Shown here: one piece after another, positions 38,544 to 47,936 of the stretch | How positions within the stretch are numbered: position 1 is the first letter of the stretch | How the letters are laid out: each line of letters starts with the position of its first letter | The notes under the pieces: generated by a model | Seen by the model: the letters and a program-made list of their open reading frames with translations, nothing else | What the model was told of the DNA's origin: nothing | The model's database searches: none | Assembly (NCBI GenBank): GCA_963775015.1 | Contig: CAVZHI010000004.1 | Span: 62,001 to 126,000, forward strand | Source: JAEMQF01 sp963775015 | Lineage (GTDB): Bacteria > Pseudomonadota > Gammaproteobacteria > Burkholderiales > Burkholderiaceae_C | Direction: 5' to 3' | Length of the DNA stretch: 64,000 bases | Position numbers and translations under genes: made by a program

Positions 38544-39551
38544 TTACTTGCCGAAGATCTCGGTGCCGAACAGCATCGACGCGCCGACGCTGACGATCGT
38601 CGTTCCCACCGCCGGCCCTTCGGACAGCACCGCCAGGTCGCCGGCGACGCGTTCGACCCCGATCCGCTGGCGCTCGTAGACGAGGGGTTTGCTCGTGACG
38701 TAGACCCACGGCGTTCCCTTGCCGTCGTAATAGACGGCGCTGTACGGCACGACTTTCTGTTTGTCTTCCGTACCCACCATCGGCAATTCGACGCGCATGC
38801 GGCTGTTCACTGCGAGGCCGTGGTCCTTGCCGGGAACGATGTAGTACACCGACAACATCGAGCGCTTCGGATCTTCCATCGGCGCCATGCCGGAGGGCTG
38901 GGCCAACAACTCACCCGGCAGCGCGGCGCGTGTGCCCAGCGGCAGAAGGCGCACCGGTTTGTCTTTTGCCGTGCGCTCCCACTCCGAGGCGGACAGGCTG
39001 ATCAGCACCCAGACGTCGCCCGAGACGGAAGGGGGTGGTAGCGGCGGCGCCAGCGGCGCGGCAACCGTCTTCAGCGCCGACGACGGCGGCGCCGCCGCGG
39101 CGCCGCCGAATCCGCCGAACGAACCGAAACCGCTGCCCGGGGTCTTGCCTGGCGACGAATTCGCCGCGACCTTGACGGGCCCGGCAGGCGCAGGCTGCGC
39201 GGCGCCGAACGTGCTGCCCTTAGCGCTGCCGGGTTGCGGCATCGCGTCCATCGGCGGGATCACCAGACCGCCCACCATCTGCCTGCGAACGACGGTCTGT
39301 TCGCTGATCTTGTCGGTCGCGATTCCCAGGCGCTGCGCCGCCTTTTCGGTCAGCGTGATGCGCTTGACGCCGCTGGGAAGCGCTTCGAACGTGACTGGCT
39401 TTGCGCCGCTTGACGCCGCGCCACCCGGATCGGCAGCGCGCGCCTTGTACCCCAGCACGAGCGAGGCCGCCGCCGCCGAAGCGATTACCCCGAAAACCAC
39501 GAGTCGGCGCCTGCCGATACGTTGCAAAGAGCCCTTGGATTGCGCATTCAT
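38544..39551 (-). CDS. Minimal periplasmic adaptor (membrane fusion) protein
   Basis: A 335-residue protein with one N-terminal membrane anchor (residues 15-38). The C-terminal half matches the membrane-proximal part of RND adaptors: KVVPYSAVYYDGKGTPWVYV, then AVLSEGPAVGTTIVSVGA, and GTEIF. The N-terminal half has a short strand-rich region (LTEKAAQRLGIATDKIS) and a Gly/Ala/Pro-rich disordered insert at about 90-165. No long helical hairpin or lipoyl halves are seen, unlike CusB or AcrA. It would still bridge a pump but cannot form the usual hairpin contact with a TolC-type channel. Confidence 0.8.
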   Translation of the reverse strand: MNAQSKGSLQRIGRRRLVVFGVIASAAAASLVLGYKARAADPGGAASSGAKPVTFEALPSGVKRITLTEKAAQRLGIATDKISEQTVVRRQMVGGLVIPPMDAMPQPGSAKGSTFGAAQPAPAGPVKVAANSSPGKTPGSGFGSFGGFGGAAAAPPSSALKTVAAPLAPPLPPPSVSGDVWVLISLSASEWERTAKDKPVRLLPLGTRAALPGELLAQPSGMAPMEDPKRSMLSVYYIVPGKDHGLAVNSRMRVELPMVGTEDKQKVVPYSAVYYDGKGTPWVYVTSKPLVYERQRIGVERVAGDLAVLSEGPAVGTTIVSVGASMLFGTEIFGK

Positions 39552-39625
39552 TCGATTGCCTCCAGTCGCGTTTCAGCCGCCAACAAACTCAAGAAAACAG
39601 GTTCGGAACCCGAACCCAGCGTGAC

Positions 39626-40330
39626 TCATAAAGCCGGAACCACCCCGTCCTTGCCGCAAAAGACAAACGCCGCCGTGTACCTGCCGTCGGTGCCCTTGTG
39701 CGCGCCGACGAAAACCGGCGTGCCCGGCTTGAGCAAGCTCGGATCGCCCAGCGCCATGCGGTGGATCGGCACGTCGCGCGGCACTTCCACATCGGTCTCG
39801 TCGTAATCGCTCGGGCCCCACTTGATCGAGAGCACGCGGTCCTCGAGGTCGTCGACCCAGCCGTGCGCGATCTTCGACACAGCCGTCAGGTCCCATTTCT
39901 TCTCGCCGATCGCGATGCCGCGCAGCTTCTCGTCGATGATGCGCAGCTCCATGCCCTTGTGCAGCCAGACCGCCGAATCCCGAACGATCGGGCTGTATTC
40001 GTTCAGCTGGTACGCGACGGCGCCGACGTAGACGCCGAAATCGACCTCGGTGAAGCTGCCCTTGCTCAGGCTGATCACAGTCAGGTTGTCGGGCAGCGCG
40101 ATCCGCACCGTCCTGCCGCTCTTGGTTTTCACGACCATCGCCCCGCCCTGAACCGAGGCGATTTCGCCGCGGATGTGGTCAGGCTCGGCGTCCTGGGCGA
40201 GCGCGGGCCTTTCCAGCGCGGGTACGAGCAGGAGCGCCAGCGCGAGCGCGAGTGCGCTCAAGGCAGGCCGGCGCGTCAGTGACGCAGCGCCCGGCGCATT
40301 GCCGGAGGTGAACAGCGTTGCGGCTCGCAT
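39626..40330 (-). CDS. Exported protein of unknown function between the two RND pumps
   Basis: A 234-residue protein with a long signal region (ALSALALALALLLVPALERPALAQ). The mature part begins with a small beta-barrel-like segment, HIRGEIASVQGGAMVVKTK, resembling DUF5666-type domains, and continues with VYVGAVAYQLNEYSPIVRDSAVW and a C-terminal VPIHRMALGDPSLLKPG. One Cys is near the end. It is 23 bases after the second RND gene and 74 before the adaptor. Function unknown; possibly a periplasmic partner of the pumps. Confidence 0.7.
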   Translation of the reverse strand: MRAATLFTSGNAPGAASLTRRPALSALALALALLLVPALERPALAQDAEPDHIRGEIASVQGGAMVVKTKSGRTVRIALPDNLTVISLSKGSFTEVDFGVYVGAVAYQLNEYSPIVRDSAVWLHKGMELRIIDEKLRGIAIGEKKWDLTAVSKIAHGWVDDLEDRVLSIKWGPSDYDETDVEVPRDVPIHRMALGDPSLLKPGTPVFVGAHKGTDGRYTAAFVFCGKDGVVPAL

Positions 40331-40353
40331 GATCGAAGGGCTCGCAAACGCGC

Positions 40354-43300
40354 TCAGGTCGCGGCGACGGGCTGCTGCTGCGTCACATCGAGCACCTTGG
40401 ATTGCTCGATCGAACCGAGCCGCAGGTACAGCAGCGGCACGATGAACAGCGTCAGCAAGGTCGACGTGACCAGGCCACCCAGAATCACCACCGCCATCGG
40501 GTGCTCGATCTCATGGCCGGGAATGCTGCCGCGAACGATGAGCGGCAGCAGTGCGAGCGCGGTGCACAGCGTGGTCATCAGGATCGGCGACAGGCGCTCC
40601 GCCGCGCCGCGCATGACCAAAGCGAAGCCGAACGGTTCACCTTCGCTGAGTTCGATGTGTCGATAGTGCTGGATCAGCAAGATGCTGTTGCGCGCCGCGA
40701 TTCCCAGCACCGTGACCATGCCGACCAGCGAGCCGAGCGACAGTACCCGGTCTCCGGCATAAGCGGCGAGCACGCCGCCGACCAGCGCCGCCGGCATCGC
40801 GAGGAAGATCAGGCTCGCCAGGCGCCAGCTGTGCAGCGACGCGTGCAGGATCAGGAAGATCGCGACCGCAACGATGAGCGAGGCGCCGAGCAGGTTTTGC
40901 TTCGCCGCCTGGCGTTCCTTGTATTCCCCCAGCAATTGGGCGTAGGTGCCGAGCGGGAACTGGACCTTCTCGAGCCGCGCCGCGACGTCGGTGGCCACCG
41001 AGCCGAGGTCGCGGCCACGCACGTTGCCGTGCACGTCGATGCGCCGCGAGGCGTTCTCGCGCTTGATCTTGTTCGGCGTCGTGTCCAGCGTCACGTCGGC
41101 CACTTCGGCCAGGCGCACCCGGCCGCCGTAGGGCGTGTCGACCATGAATTCCTTGATGTCGTCGACGTTGTGGCGCGACGCCGGGTCGGTCCAGACGAAG
41201 ACGTCGTAGACTTTGCCTTCCTTGTGGATGTCCGTCACCTCCAGGCCCGACATCAGGTAGTTCACGACGCGGCGCACGTCGCCCGGCTTCAGCCCGTAAC
41301 GCGCGGCCTCGGCGAGCTTGACCTTGACTTCGATCTGCGGCACCCCGACCGACTGCTCCATGTGCCAATCGACCAGGCCGGGGACGTCCTTCATCGCCTC
41401 TTCCACGAGCTTCGCGCTCTTGCGCAGGCCTTGCAGATCGGGCCCGAAGATGCGGATCACGACGGATTCGCCGGCACCCGTGAGCACCTCCTTGATGCGC
41501 TCTTTGAGGTAAGTCTGCACGTCGCGGTACAGCCCCGGATAACCGGCGACGGCGGACTCGACGGCGGCGCGCGTCTTGTCGTAGTCGACGTTCGGGTCGA
41601 CACTGATCCAGTTCTCGGTGAAGTTGATGCCATAGGGTTCATCGCCACCGATGGCGCGCCCGACGTGGGCGCCGAAGTTGCGCACGCCGGGAATCGCGCG
41701 CAGCTCGCGGCTCGCCGCCTGCGTGATGCGGAAGGTTTCGGGGTGCGACGTTCCTTCGGCCGGCACCCAGTGCATCAGGAAGTCGCGTTCCTTGAACTCG
41801 GGCAACAGCGCCGCGCCGAGGAAGGGCCAGACGCCCAGGCCGGCGACGATGATCACGGCGCCAGTGGCATACGCGATGCGCGGGCCTTTGATGACGCGTT
41901 CCAGCAGCGTCGCGTAGTGCCGTTTCAGCCATGGCACGAGCGGCGACTCGTGTTTCTCGATGCCGGTTTTGTCGAGCAGGATCAGGCACAGCGCGGGGGT
42001 CAATGTGAGCGCAACCACCATCGAGGCGAGCATCGCCAGGATGAACGCGAGCGCGAGCGGCTCGAAGAACGCGCCGGCCAGGCCGCTCATGAAGAACACC
42101 GGCGTGACGGCCAGCGCGATGATCAGGGTGGCCTGCCAGATCGCCGGGCGCACCTCGAGCGAGGCTTCGAGAATGATGCGCGCCGTCGTCTTCGTGCTGC
42201 CGGCCTGGCGGTGCTGACGCAGGCGCCGTACGACGTTCTCGACGTCGATGATCGCGTCATCGACGACCGAGCCCAACGCGACGACAAACCCCGCCAGCAC
42301 CATTGTGTTGATCGACGCTCCCATCAGGTACAGCACCAGGCCGGCGGCGACGAGCGACAGCGGAATCGCGATCACGCTGATCAACGCGACGCGCCACTCG
42401 AACAGGAACGCGCCGAGCACGAGGATCACGAGGATCGAGCCGGTGATCAGCGCGATCGTCAGGTTGTCCATCGAGGTTTCGATGAAGGTGGCGGGGCGGA
42501 AGATCGTCGAGTCGATCTCGATGCCGGGCAAACCGGGCTTGATCTGCGCCAGCGCTTCCTCGATGCCGCGCGTCACGTCGAGCGTGTTCGCCCAGGGCAG
42601 CTTCTCGACGATCATCATGATGCCGCGCTCGTCGTTGATCACGGCGTCGCCGACGAGCGGCCAGGTGTCCCACGCGACCCTGCCGATCTCGCGCAGGCGT
42701 GGCGGGTCGGCGCGGCCCTTGATCGCGATCGGCACTTCGGCCAGATGCTCGATCGAATAGACCGGCGACTTGTTGTGGATGCTGATGCGCTGGTTCGGCG
42801 TATCGATCAGGCCGTCGACGCGCGCCTTGCCGCCCGAGGTGTAGCCGAGCATGCCCACATCCAGCGCGTCGGACGTGGTTTCCATCACCTGGTCGAGCGT
42901 GACGCCGTGCGCGCGCATCATCCCCGGGTCGACCTGCACCTGCAGCGACTTGATCTGGTCGCCCCACATCGGTACGTTGGCGACACCCGGCACCGTCATC
43001 AGCTTGAACTTGATCGTCCAATAGGCGATCATCGACAGGTCCATCTGGTTGTAGACCTTCGACGACAGGCCGATCTTCATGACCCGGCTCGTCGACGACA
43101 GCGGCTGCAGGATCACCGGCATTCCCGAGGACTTGGGCAGCTCGGCGATCGCCAGCTTGAGCCGCTCGTTGACCTGCTGGCGCGCGTCCAGCAAATCCGT
43201 GTGCGGCTTGAACAGCAGCACGACTTGCGACAGACCCGTGACGGAGGCCGAGCGCACGTAATCGATGTTGGGGACACCGCGCATCGTGTCTTCCATCGGG

Positions 43301-43500
43301 ATCGTGATCAGCTCTTCGACCTCGTTGGCCGTCATGCCCGGCCCTTCGGTCTGAATTTCGATCTTCGGCGGCGCGAATTCGGGGAACACGTCCACCGGCA
43401 TCTTGCGCAGTTGCTGCGTGCCGAAGAACAGCAGCGCCGCTGCGGCGGCCAGCACCAGAAAACGAAACTTCAGGCTCGACCCGATGATCCAGTTGAACAT
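40354..43500 (-). CDS. RND-family efflux permease (second), first gene of the operon
   Basis: A 1048-residue RND pump. It starts MFNWIIGSSLKFRFLVL and has KMPVDVFPEFAPPKIEIQ, as in its paralogue. Helix 4 reads ALGSVVDDAIIDVENVVRRLR, with the paired Asp for proton transfer. It shares the same overall plan with the pump at 35403-38531 but is clearly diverged, so the pair may form a heteromeric pump or two separate pumps sharing one adaptor. ATG 43500 with AAGGGG upstream is preferred; the frame stays open to 43605 through the promoter region. Confidence 0.9.
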   Translation of the reverse strand: MFNWIIGSSLKFRFLVLAAAAALLFFGTQQLRKMPVDVFPEFAPPKIEIQTEGPGMTANEVEELITIPMEDTMRGVPNIDYVRSASVTGLSQVVLLFKPHTDLLDARQQVNERLKLAIAELPKSSGMPVILQPLSSTSRVMKIGLSSKVYNQMDLSMIAYWTIKFKLMTVPGVANVPMWGDQIKSLQVQVDPGMMRAHGVTLDQVMETTSDALDVGMLGYTSGGKARVDGLIDTPNQRISIHNKSPVYSIEHLAEVPIAIKGRADPPRLREIGRVAWDTWPLVGDAVINDERGIMMIVEKLPWANTLDVTRGIEEALAQIKPGLPGIEIDSTIFRPATFIETSMDNLTIALITGSILVILVLGAFLFEWRVALISVIAIPLSLVAAGLVLYLMGASINTMVLAGFVVALGSVVDDAIIDVENVVRRLRQHRQAGSTKTTARIILEASLEVRPAIWQATLIIALAVTPVFFMSGLAGAFFEPLALAFILAMLASMVVALTLTPALCLILLDKTGIEKHESPLVPWLKRHYATLLERVIKGPRIAYATGAVIIVAGLGVWPFLGAALLPEFKERDFLMHWVPAEGTSHPETFRITQAASRELRAIPGVRNFGAHVGRAIGGDEPYGINFTENWISVDPNVDYDKTRAAVESAVAGYPGLYRDVQTYLKERIKEVLTGAGESVVIRIFGPDLQGLRKSAKLVEEAMKDVPGLVDWHMEQSVGVPQIEVKVKLAEAARYGLKPGDVRRVVNYLMSGLEVTDIHKEGKVYDVFVWTDPASRHNVDDIKEFMVDTPYGGRVRLAEVADVTLDTTPNKIKRENASRRIDVHGNVRGRDLGSVATDVAARLEKVQFPLGTYAQLLGEYKERQAAKQNLLGASLIVAVAIFLILHASLHSWRLASLIFLAMPAALVGGVLAAYAGDRVLSLGSLVGMVTVLGIAARNSILLIQHYRHIELSEGEPFGFALVMRGAAERLSPILMTTLCTALALLPLIVRGSIPGHEIEHPMAVVILGGLVTSTLLTLFIVPLLYLRLGSIEQSKVLDVTQQQPVAAT

Positions 43501-43572
43501 GTGCAACCCCTTGAACGGCGATTGCGTCGCAGATGCGCAGCCGTTGCTACATATTCTTACGAGCGGGGTTGG

Positions 43573-43601
43573 GATATCGATTGACGAAACGCAATCGTCA
43601 A
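43573..43601 (-). promoter_or_regulatory. Predicted sigma70 promoter of the RND operon
   Basis: On the minus strand TTGACG (-35, 43601-43596) and GATATC (-10, 43578-43573) are separated by exactly 17 bases. The implied start is about 43566, leaving a leader of roughly 65 bases to the ATG at 43500. The -35 matches 5 of 6 consensus bases, the -10 only 3 of 6. The element coincides with the inverted repeat at 43579-43603. Confidence 0.5.
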
Positions 43602-43603
43602 TC
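43579..43603. promoter_or_regulatory. Perfect inverted repeat, candidate operator of the RND operon
   Basis: The sequence GATTGACGA, 7 bases, TCGTCAATC is a perfect 9-base inverted repeat. It covers the -35 hexamer and the spacer of the predicted promoter, as expected for a repressor binding site (TetR- or MarR-like size) or a MerR-type activator site. No regulator gene is adjacent in the window. Confidence 0.6.
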
Positions 43604-43696
43604 AAACGCTGCGGGCGCGCGCCGGCGAGGCTCGGCGCACGACCTAGGGTTTGTCGGGATGCGGGCCGCGCGAGCGTGCCCTGCGCTGTTGCGCTG

Positions 43697-44773
43697 CTAT
43701 GCGCTGACGCGGTACCAGGCGGCGCCCGATGCGTCGACTTCGCACACTGCCTCGCCGCGGTACACGAGGTAGTTCAAGCACGCGATGCTCTCGCCGGTGG
43801 CCAGGCCGAGCAGGCCCGAGCTGCTCGGATCGATGGCGCGGCCGAAGAGGGCGACGAACACGTCGACGGCGCGTTTCGGCTCGACCAGGGTGGTGCGTAA
43901 GCGATCCAGGATGCGCAACTGCGAATCGGCGAGGTAACGCAGCCGCGCGTGCAGGCCGCGAAAACACTCGTTGTGCGAGGGCAGCACGAGCACGTCGTCG
44001 GGCACTGCGGATTCGATTTTTGCGAGCGACTCGAGCCAGTCGCGCATCGGGTTCGCGTCGGGTTCGGTCGGGTACACCGAGACGTTGGATGAGATCCGCG
44101 GCAGCACCTGGTCACCCGAGATCAGCAGTTTGAGGGCCGGGCAATAGAGACACGCGTGCTCGGGTGAATGGCCGGTGCCGACGATGATGCGCCACTCGTT
44201 GGCGCCGATCTTGATCACCTCGCCGTCGACAAGGCGCCGGTAGTTCTCCGGCAGGGCGTGGATCTGCTTGCCGAAGTTGCCGAAGCGCGCCCGGTAGTCT
44301 TCGAGCGCGGACTCGGCCCAGCCGGCGCGGCGGAAGAACGTCATCGCCTCCTCTGGCGCCTCGCGGCCCGAGTCGGCGCACAGGACGCGGCAGTTCAGGT
44401 ACTCCTGGCGCGTCATCCAGAGTCGACAGCCGAATTTGCGCGTCAGCCACCCGGCCAGGCCCACATGGTCCGGGTGCATGTGGGTGACGAAGACGCGGCT
44501 GATCGGGCGCTGGTCCTGCGCGCCGGCGAAGAGTTCGCGCCACGCCGCCAGGCTTTCGGGAGTGCGCACGCCGGTGTCGACGATCGCCCAGCCCGCGCCG
44601 TCGTCCAGCGCCCAGATGTTGATGTGGTTCAGCGCGTAGGGCAGCGGCATGCGCATCCACAGCACGCCATGTGCCACTTCGAGCACCTTGCCTTGCGCCG
44701 GGGGCGCTTCGAAGGGGTAGATCAGCGTCGGCTTGTCGAGCCGATCGCGCGGTGTCGTTGCAGATTCGCGCAT
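43697..44773 (-). CDS. MBL-fold metallo-hydrolase
   Basis: A 358-residue metallo-beta-lactamase-fold hydrolase. The metal site motif is THMHPDHVGLAGW (HxHxDH) at about residue 98; further ligands are the His of VGTGHSPEHAC and Asp of ISGDQVLP, and a late His in LPSHNECF. The C-terminal helical extension is typical of the glyoxalase II-like/LACTB2 group. ATG 44773 was chosen; TTG 44785 is possible. It is divergent from the broken acyl-CoA synthetase and may act on its products (thioester hydrolysis), which is inference. Confidence 0.85.
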   Translation of the reverse strand: MRESATTPRDRLDKPTLIYPFEAPPAQGKVLEVAHGVLWMRMPLPYALNHINIWALDDGAGWAIVDTGVRTPESLAAWRELFAGAQDQRPISRVFVTHMHPDHVGLAGWLTRKFGCRLWMTRQEYLNCRVLCADSGREAPEEAMTFFRRAGWAESALEDYRARFGNFGKQIHALPENYRRLVDGEVIKIGANEWRIIVGTGHSPEHACLYCPALKLLISGDQVLPRISSNVSVYPTEPDANPMRDWLESLAKIESAVPDDVLVLPSHNECFRGLHARLRYLADSQLRILDRLRTTLVEPKRAVDVFVALFGRAIDPSSSGLLGLATGESIACLNYLVYRGEAVCEVDASGAAWYRVSA

Positions 44774-44863
44774 TGGGGATTCCAACGAGGCTGCGGGTGA
44801 GCCGGGCCGCTACATTGTCGGGTCGATTGCGGCGCGTCGCCGCGGTCCCGCAGGAGAGTCCTG

Positions 44864-46415
44864 ATGTACCCGGCCATCCACGCCCAGCGCCACCCCGAAC
44901 GGCCCGCTTTCATCATGGCCGGCGACGGCGCGGCCACGACCTACCGCGACCTCGACGCAGCGAGCAACCGGCTCGCGCACCTGCTGCGTTCGCGCGGCCT
45001 GCGCCAGCGCGACCACTATGGCGTGTTCATGGAGAACAACCGGCATTACGTCGTCGCCAACGCGGCGGGCGAGCGCAGCGGCCTGTACTGCACCAGCATC
45101 AACTCGTTCCTCACGCCGCAGGAGCTGGCGTACATCGTCGACAACAGTGACTCGCAGGTCCTGATCACCTCGCGCGCCAAGCGCGATGTCGCTGCGCAGG
45201 CGATCGCGCTTTGCCCGAAGTTGCGCCTGGCGCTGATCGTCGACGCGCCGAGCGATGCGAGCTTCCTCAATCTGGACGAAGCGTGCGCCGCGTTCCCGGC
45301 CGACGCCGATCGCCGACGAGTGGCTCGGCACGCCGATGCTCTATTCGTCCGGCACCACCGGCCGGCCCAAGGGCATCCTGCGCCCGTTGCCCGACAACCC
45401 GCCGCGCGAACCGCTGCCGCTGTTCCACTTCCTGAACAAGCTGTGGCGCTACCGCGAAGGCATGGTCTACCTCTCGCCGGCGCCGCTCTACCACTCGGCG
45501 CCGCAGGCGGCGGTGTCGCTGACGCATCCGCAACGGCGGCACGGTGGTCATCATGGAGCACTTCGATCCCGAGCAGTACCTGGCGCTGATCGAGCAGTAC
45601 CGCGTCACGCACAGCCAGCTCGTGCCGACGATGTTCAACCGCCTGCTCAAGCTGCCCGACGCGGTGCGCAGCCGCTACGACCTCTCGTCGCTCGAAGTCG
45701 CGATCCACGCCGCGGCGCCTTGCCCGGTGCAGGTGAAGGAGCGGATGATCGAGTGGTGGGGCCCGATCATCCACGAGTACTACGGCGCCACCGAAGGCCT
45801 GGGCTTCACGGCGTGCGACAGCGCACGAATGGCTGGCGCACCGCGGCACGGTGGGCAAGGTCGATGCTCGGCGACCTGCACATCCTGGACGAGCAGATGC
45901 AGCCTGCGCCGAAGGGCGTTCCGGGCGAGATCTGGTTCAAGACCGCAACCCCGTTCGAGTACTTCAACGACCCGCAGCGCACCGCGCAAAGCCGCTCGCC
46001 CGACGGCCAGCTGACGACGGTGGGCGATGTGGGTTATGTCGACGACGACGGCTTTCTCTACCTCACCGATCGCTCCACGTTCATGATCATCTCCGGCGGC
46101 GTGAACATCTACCCGCAGGAATGCGAGAACCTGCTCATCACGCACCCGAAGGTCGCCGACGCTGCGGTGTTCGGCGTTCCGAACGAAGACCTGGGCGAGG
46201 AAGTGAAGGCGATCGTGCAATTGATGCCCGGGCACGAGCCGGGGCCGGCGCTGGAGGCCGAACTCATCGCGTTCTGCCATGAGCACCTGGCGAAGATGAA
46301 ATGCCCGAAGAGCATCGAGTTCGACCCGGCCTTGCCGCGCCTGCCCACCGGCAAGCTCTACAAGAAGGGTCTGCGCGACCGCTACTGGGCCGGCAAGGCG
46401 ACGCGCATCGTCTGA
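44864..46415 (+). pseudogene. AMP-dependent acyl-CoA synthetase with four +1 frameshifts
   Basis: Read across frames this encodes a full adenylate-forming synthetase: an N-terminal part (IHAQRHPERPAFIMAGDG), the YSSGTTGRPKGIL motif, EHFDPEQYLALIEQYRVT, the A5-like EYYGATEGLGFT, the C-terminal ISGGVNIYPQECENLL and the final PTGKLYKKGLRDRYW. Extra bases near 45302, 45525, 45823 and 45863 shift the frame. Removing these gives one 515-residue frame (1552 minus 4 is divisible by three) with no stops. The AGGAGAG site and start ATG are intact. Either a recent pseudogene or sequence errors. Confidence 0.85.
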
Positions 46416-46466
46416 CTCGCACGCTGAGCTGCGGCCTGGCGCGATCCGGGCTGCGACAATGGCGCG

Positions 46467-47936
46467 ATGAATCTTGCGTGGTGGAGCGTGCTGTGCGTGA
46501 CGCTGGTCAATCTGGCGTTGCTGCTCTGGCTGACCCTGCGCCGCGACAGCCCGCACGAACAATTCCGCGGCGAGTACCGCGAGACGGCAGAGCAGCTCGA
46601 GCGCAAACTGCGCGACGAAGTCGCGCGCAGCGCGATGGCGACGCGCCAGGAGCTCGCCGCCACGCTCGGCGTGTTTCAGCAGACGCTGTTGCACCAGCAT
46701 GGCGACGTGGCGCGGACGCAGAACGAGCAGATCGATTCGTTTCGCACCCAGCTCGCAGCGACCCAGCAGGCCGTGTTGCAGGGCTTGCAGGCGGCGTCGG
46801 CGACGTTTCTGCAGCAAGGCGCAGCCGGCCGCGAGGCGCAGGACGCTGCGCTGCGCCGCCACGGTGAATCGATGGCGCAGACGCAGCAACGCTTCGGCGA
46901 GGTGTTGAACGAACAGCTGCGCGTTGTCGCGCTCGCCAATGAACGTGCCCTGGCCGAGGTGCGCGCCACCGTCGAGCAGCGCCTCGCCGCGCTGCAAACC
47001 GGCAACGAGCAGAAGCTCGAGCAGATGCGCGCCACGGTCGACGAAAAACTCCACGCGACGCTCGAACAACGCCTCGGCGAAAGTTTCAAGCAGGTCGCGG
47101 AGCGGCTCGAGCAGGTGCACCGGGGCTTGGGGGAAATGCAATTGCTCGCGAAAGACGTCGGCTCGTTGAACCGCGTTCTGAACAACGTCAAGACACGTGG
47201 CATCTTCGGCGAAGTGCAGCTCGCCGGCCTGCTCGAGCAGGTGTTCACTCCCGAGCAGTACGCGCGCAACGTCGAGACGGTCCCGGGCAGCGGCGCGCGC
47301 GTCGAGTTCGCGATCAAACTGCCGGGGCGGCGCGACGACAACCTGCCGCTCTGGCTGCCGATCGACGCCAAGTTCCCGCGCGAGGACTACGAGCGCCTCG
47401 TCGACGCGCTCGAGCGTGCTGACGCACCGGCCGCCGAAGCCGCGGGCCGCGCCGTCGAACAACGGCTGCGCCTGGAGGCGCGAACGATCCGCGAGAAATA
47501 CGTCGCGCCGCCGCACACGACCGAGTTTGCGATCCTGTTCCTGCCCACCGAAGGCCTGTACGCCGAGGCGCTGCGCCGGCCGGGCCTGATGGAGGCGTTG
47601 CAGCGCGAGTTCCGCGTCATGCTCACCGGGCCGACGACGCTGCTCGCGACGTTGAGCAGCCTGCAGATGGGCTTTCGCACGCTCGCGCTGGAGCAGCGCA
47701 GTGCCGAAGTCTGGGAGGTGCTGGGTGCGGTGAAGACCGAGTTCGCGAAGTTCGGCGAAGTGCTCGCACGGACCAAGCGCAAGCTCGACGAAGCGAGCAG
47801 CACGATCGACCTGGCGCAGACGCGAACGAGTGCGATGGCGCGCAAGCTCAAGTCGGTGGAGGGTTTGTCCGACTCGCGCACCGAGGCGCTGCTGCCGGGT
47901 CTGCAGGCACAAATCAGCGACGATCAGAATGCCTGA
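46467..47936 (+). CDS. rmuC: DNA recombination protein RmuC
   Basis: A 489-residue protein with an N-terminal transmembrane helix (residues 4-24), a long coiled coil (about 30-230) and the C-terminal RmuC nuclease-like domain. Family motifs are NVKTRGIFGEVQLAGLLEQV, LWLPIDAKFPREDYERL and FLPTEGLYAEALRRPGL, followed by LTGPTTLLATLSSLQMGF. RmuC limits recombination at inverted repeats in E. coli. The stop overlaps the MFS transporter start by 8 bases. Confidence 0.94.
   Translation: MNLAWWSVLCVTLVNLALLLWLTLRRDSPHEQFRGEYRETAEQLERKLRDEVARSAMATRQELAATLGVFQQTLLHQHGDVARTQNEQIDSFRTQLAATQQAVLQGLQAASATFLQQGAAGREAQDAALRRHGESMAQTQQRFGEVLNEQLRVVALANERALAEVRATVEQRLAALQTGNEQKLEQMRATVDEKLHATLEQRLGESFKQVAERLEQVHRGLGEMQLLAKDVGSLNRVLNNVKTRGIFGEVQLAGLLEQVFTPEQYARNVETVPGSGARVEFAIKLPGRRDDNLPLWLPIDAKFPREDYERLVDALERADAPAAEAAGRAVEQRLRLEARTIREKYVAPPHTTEFAILFLPTEGLYAEALRRPGLMEALQREFRVMLTGPTTLLATLSSLQMGFRTLALEQRSAEVWEVLGAVKTEFAKFGEVLARTKRKLDEASSTIDLAQTRTSAMARKLKSVEGLSDSRTEALLPGLQAQISDDQNA

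Noticed and set aside
37224..39041. 605-codon plus-strand frame opposite the first RND gene and adaptor
   Set aside because: Antisense shadow without domains; both minus-strand genes are well supported.
40402..43584. 1060-codon plus-strand open frame opposite the second RND gene
   Set aside because: Antisense shadow rich in Arg, Asp and His; the minus-strand RND protein has full motifs.
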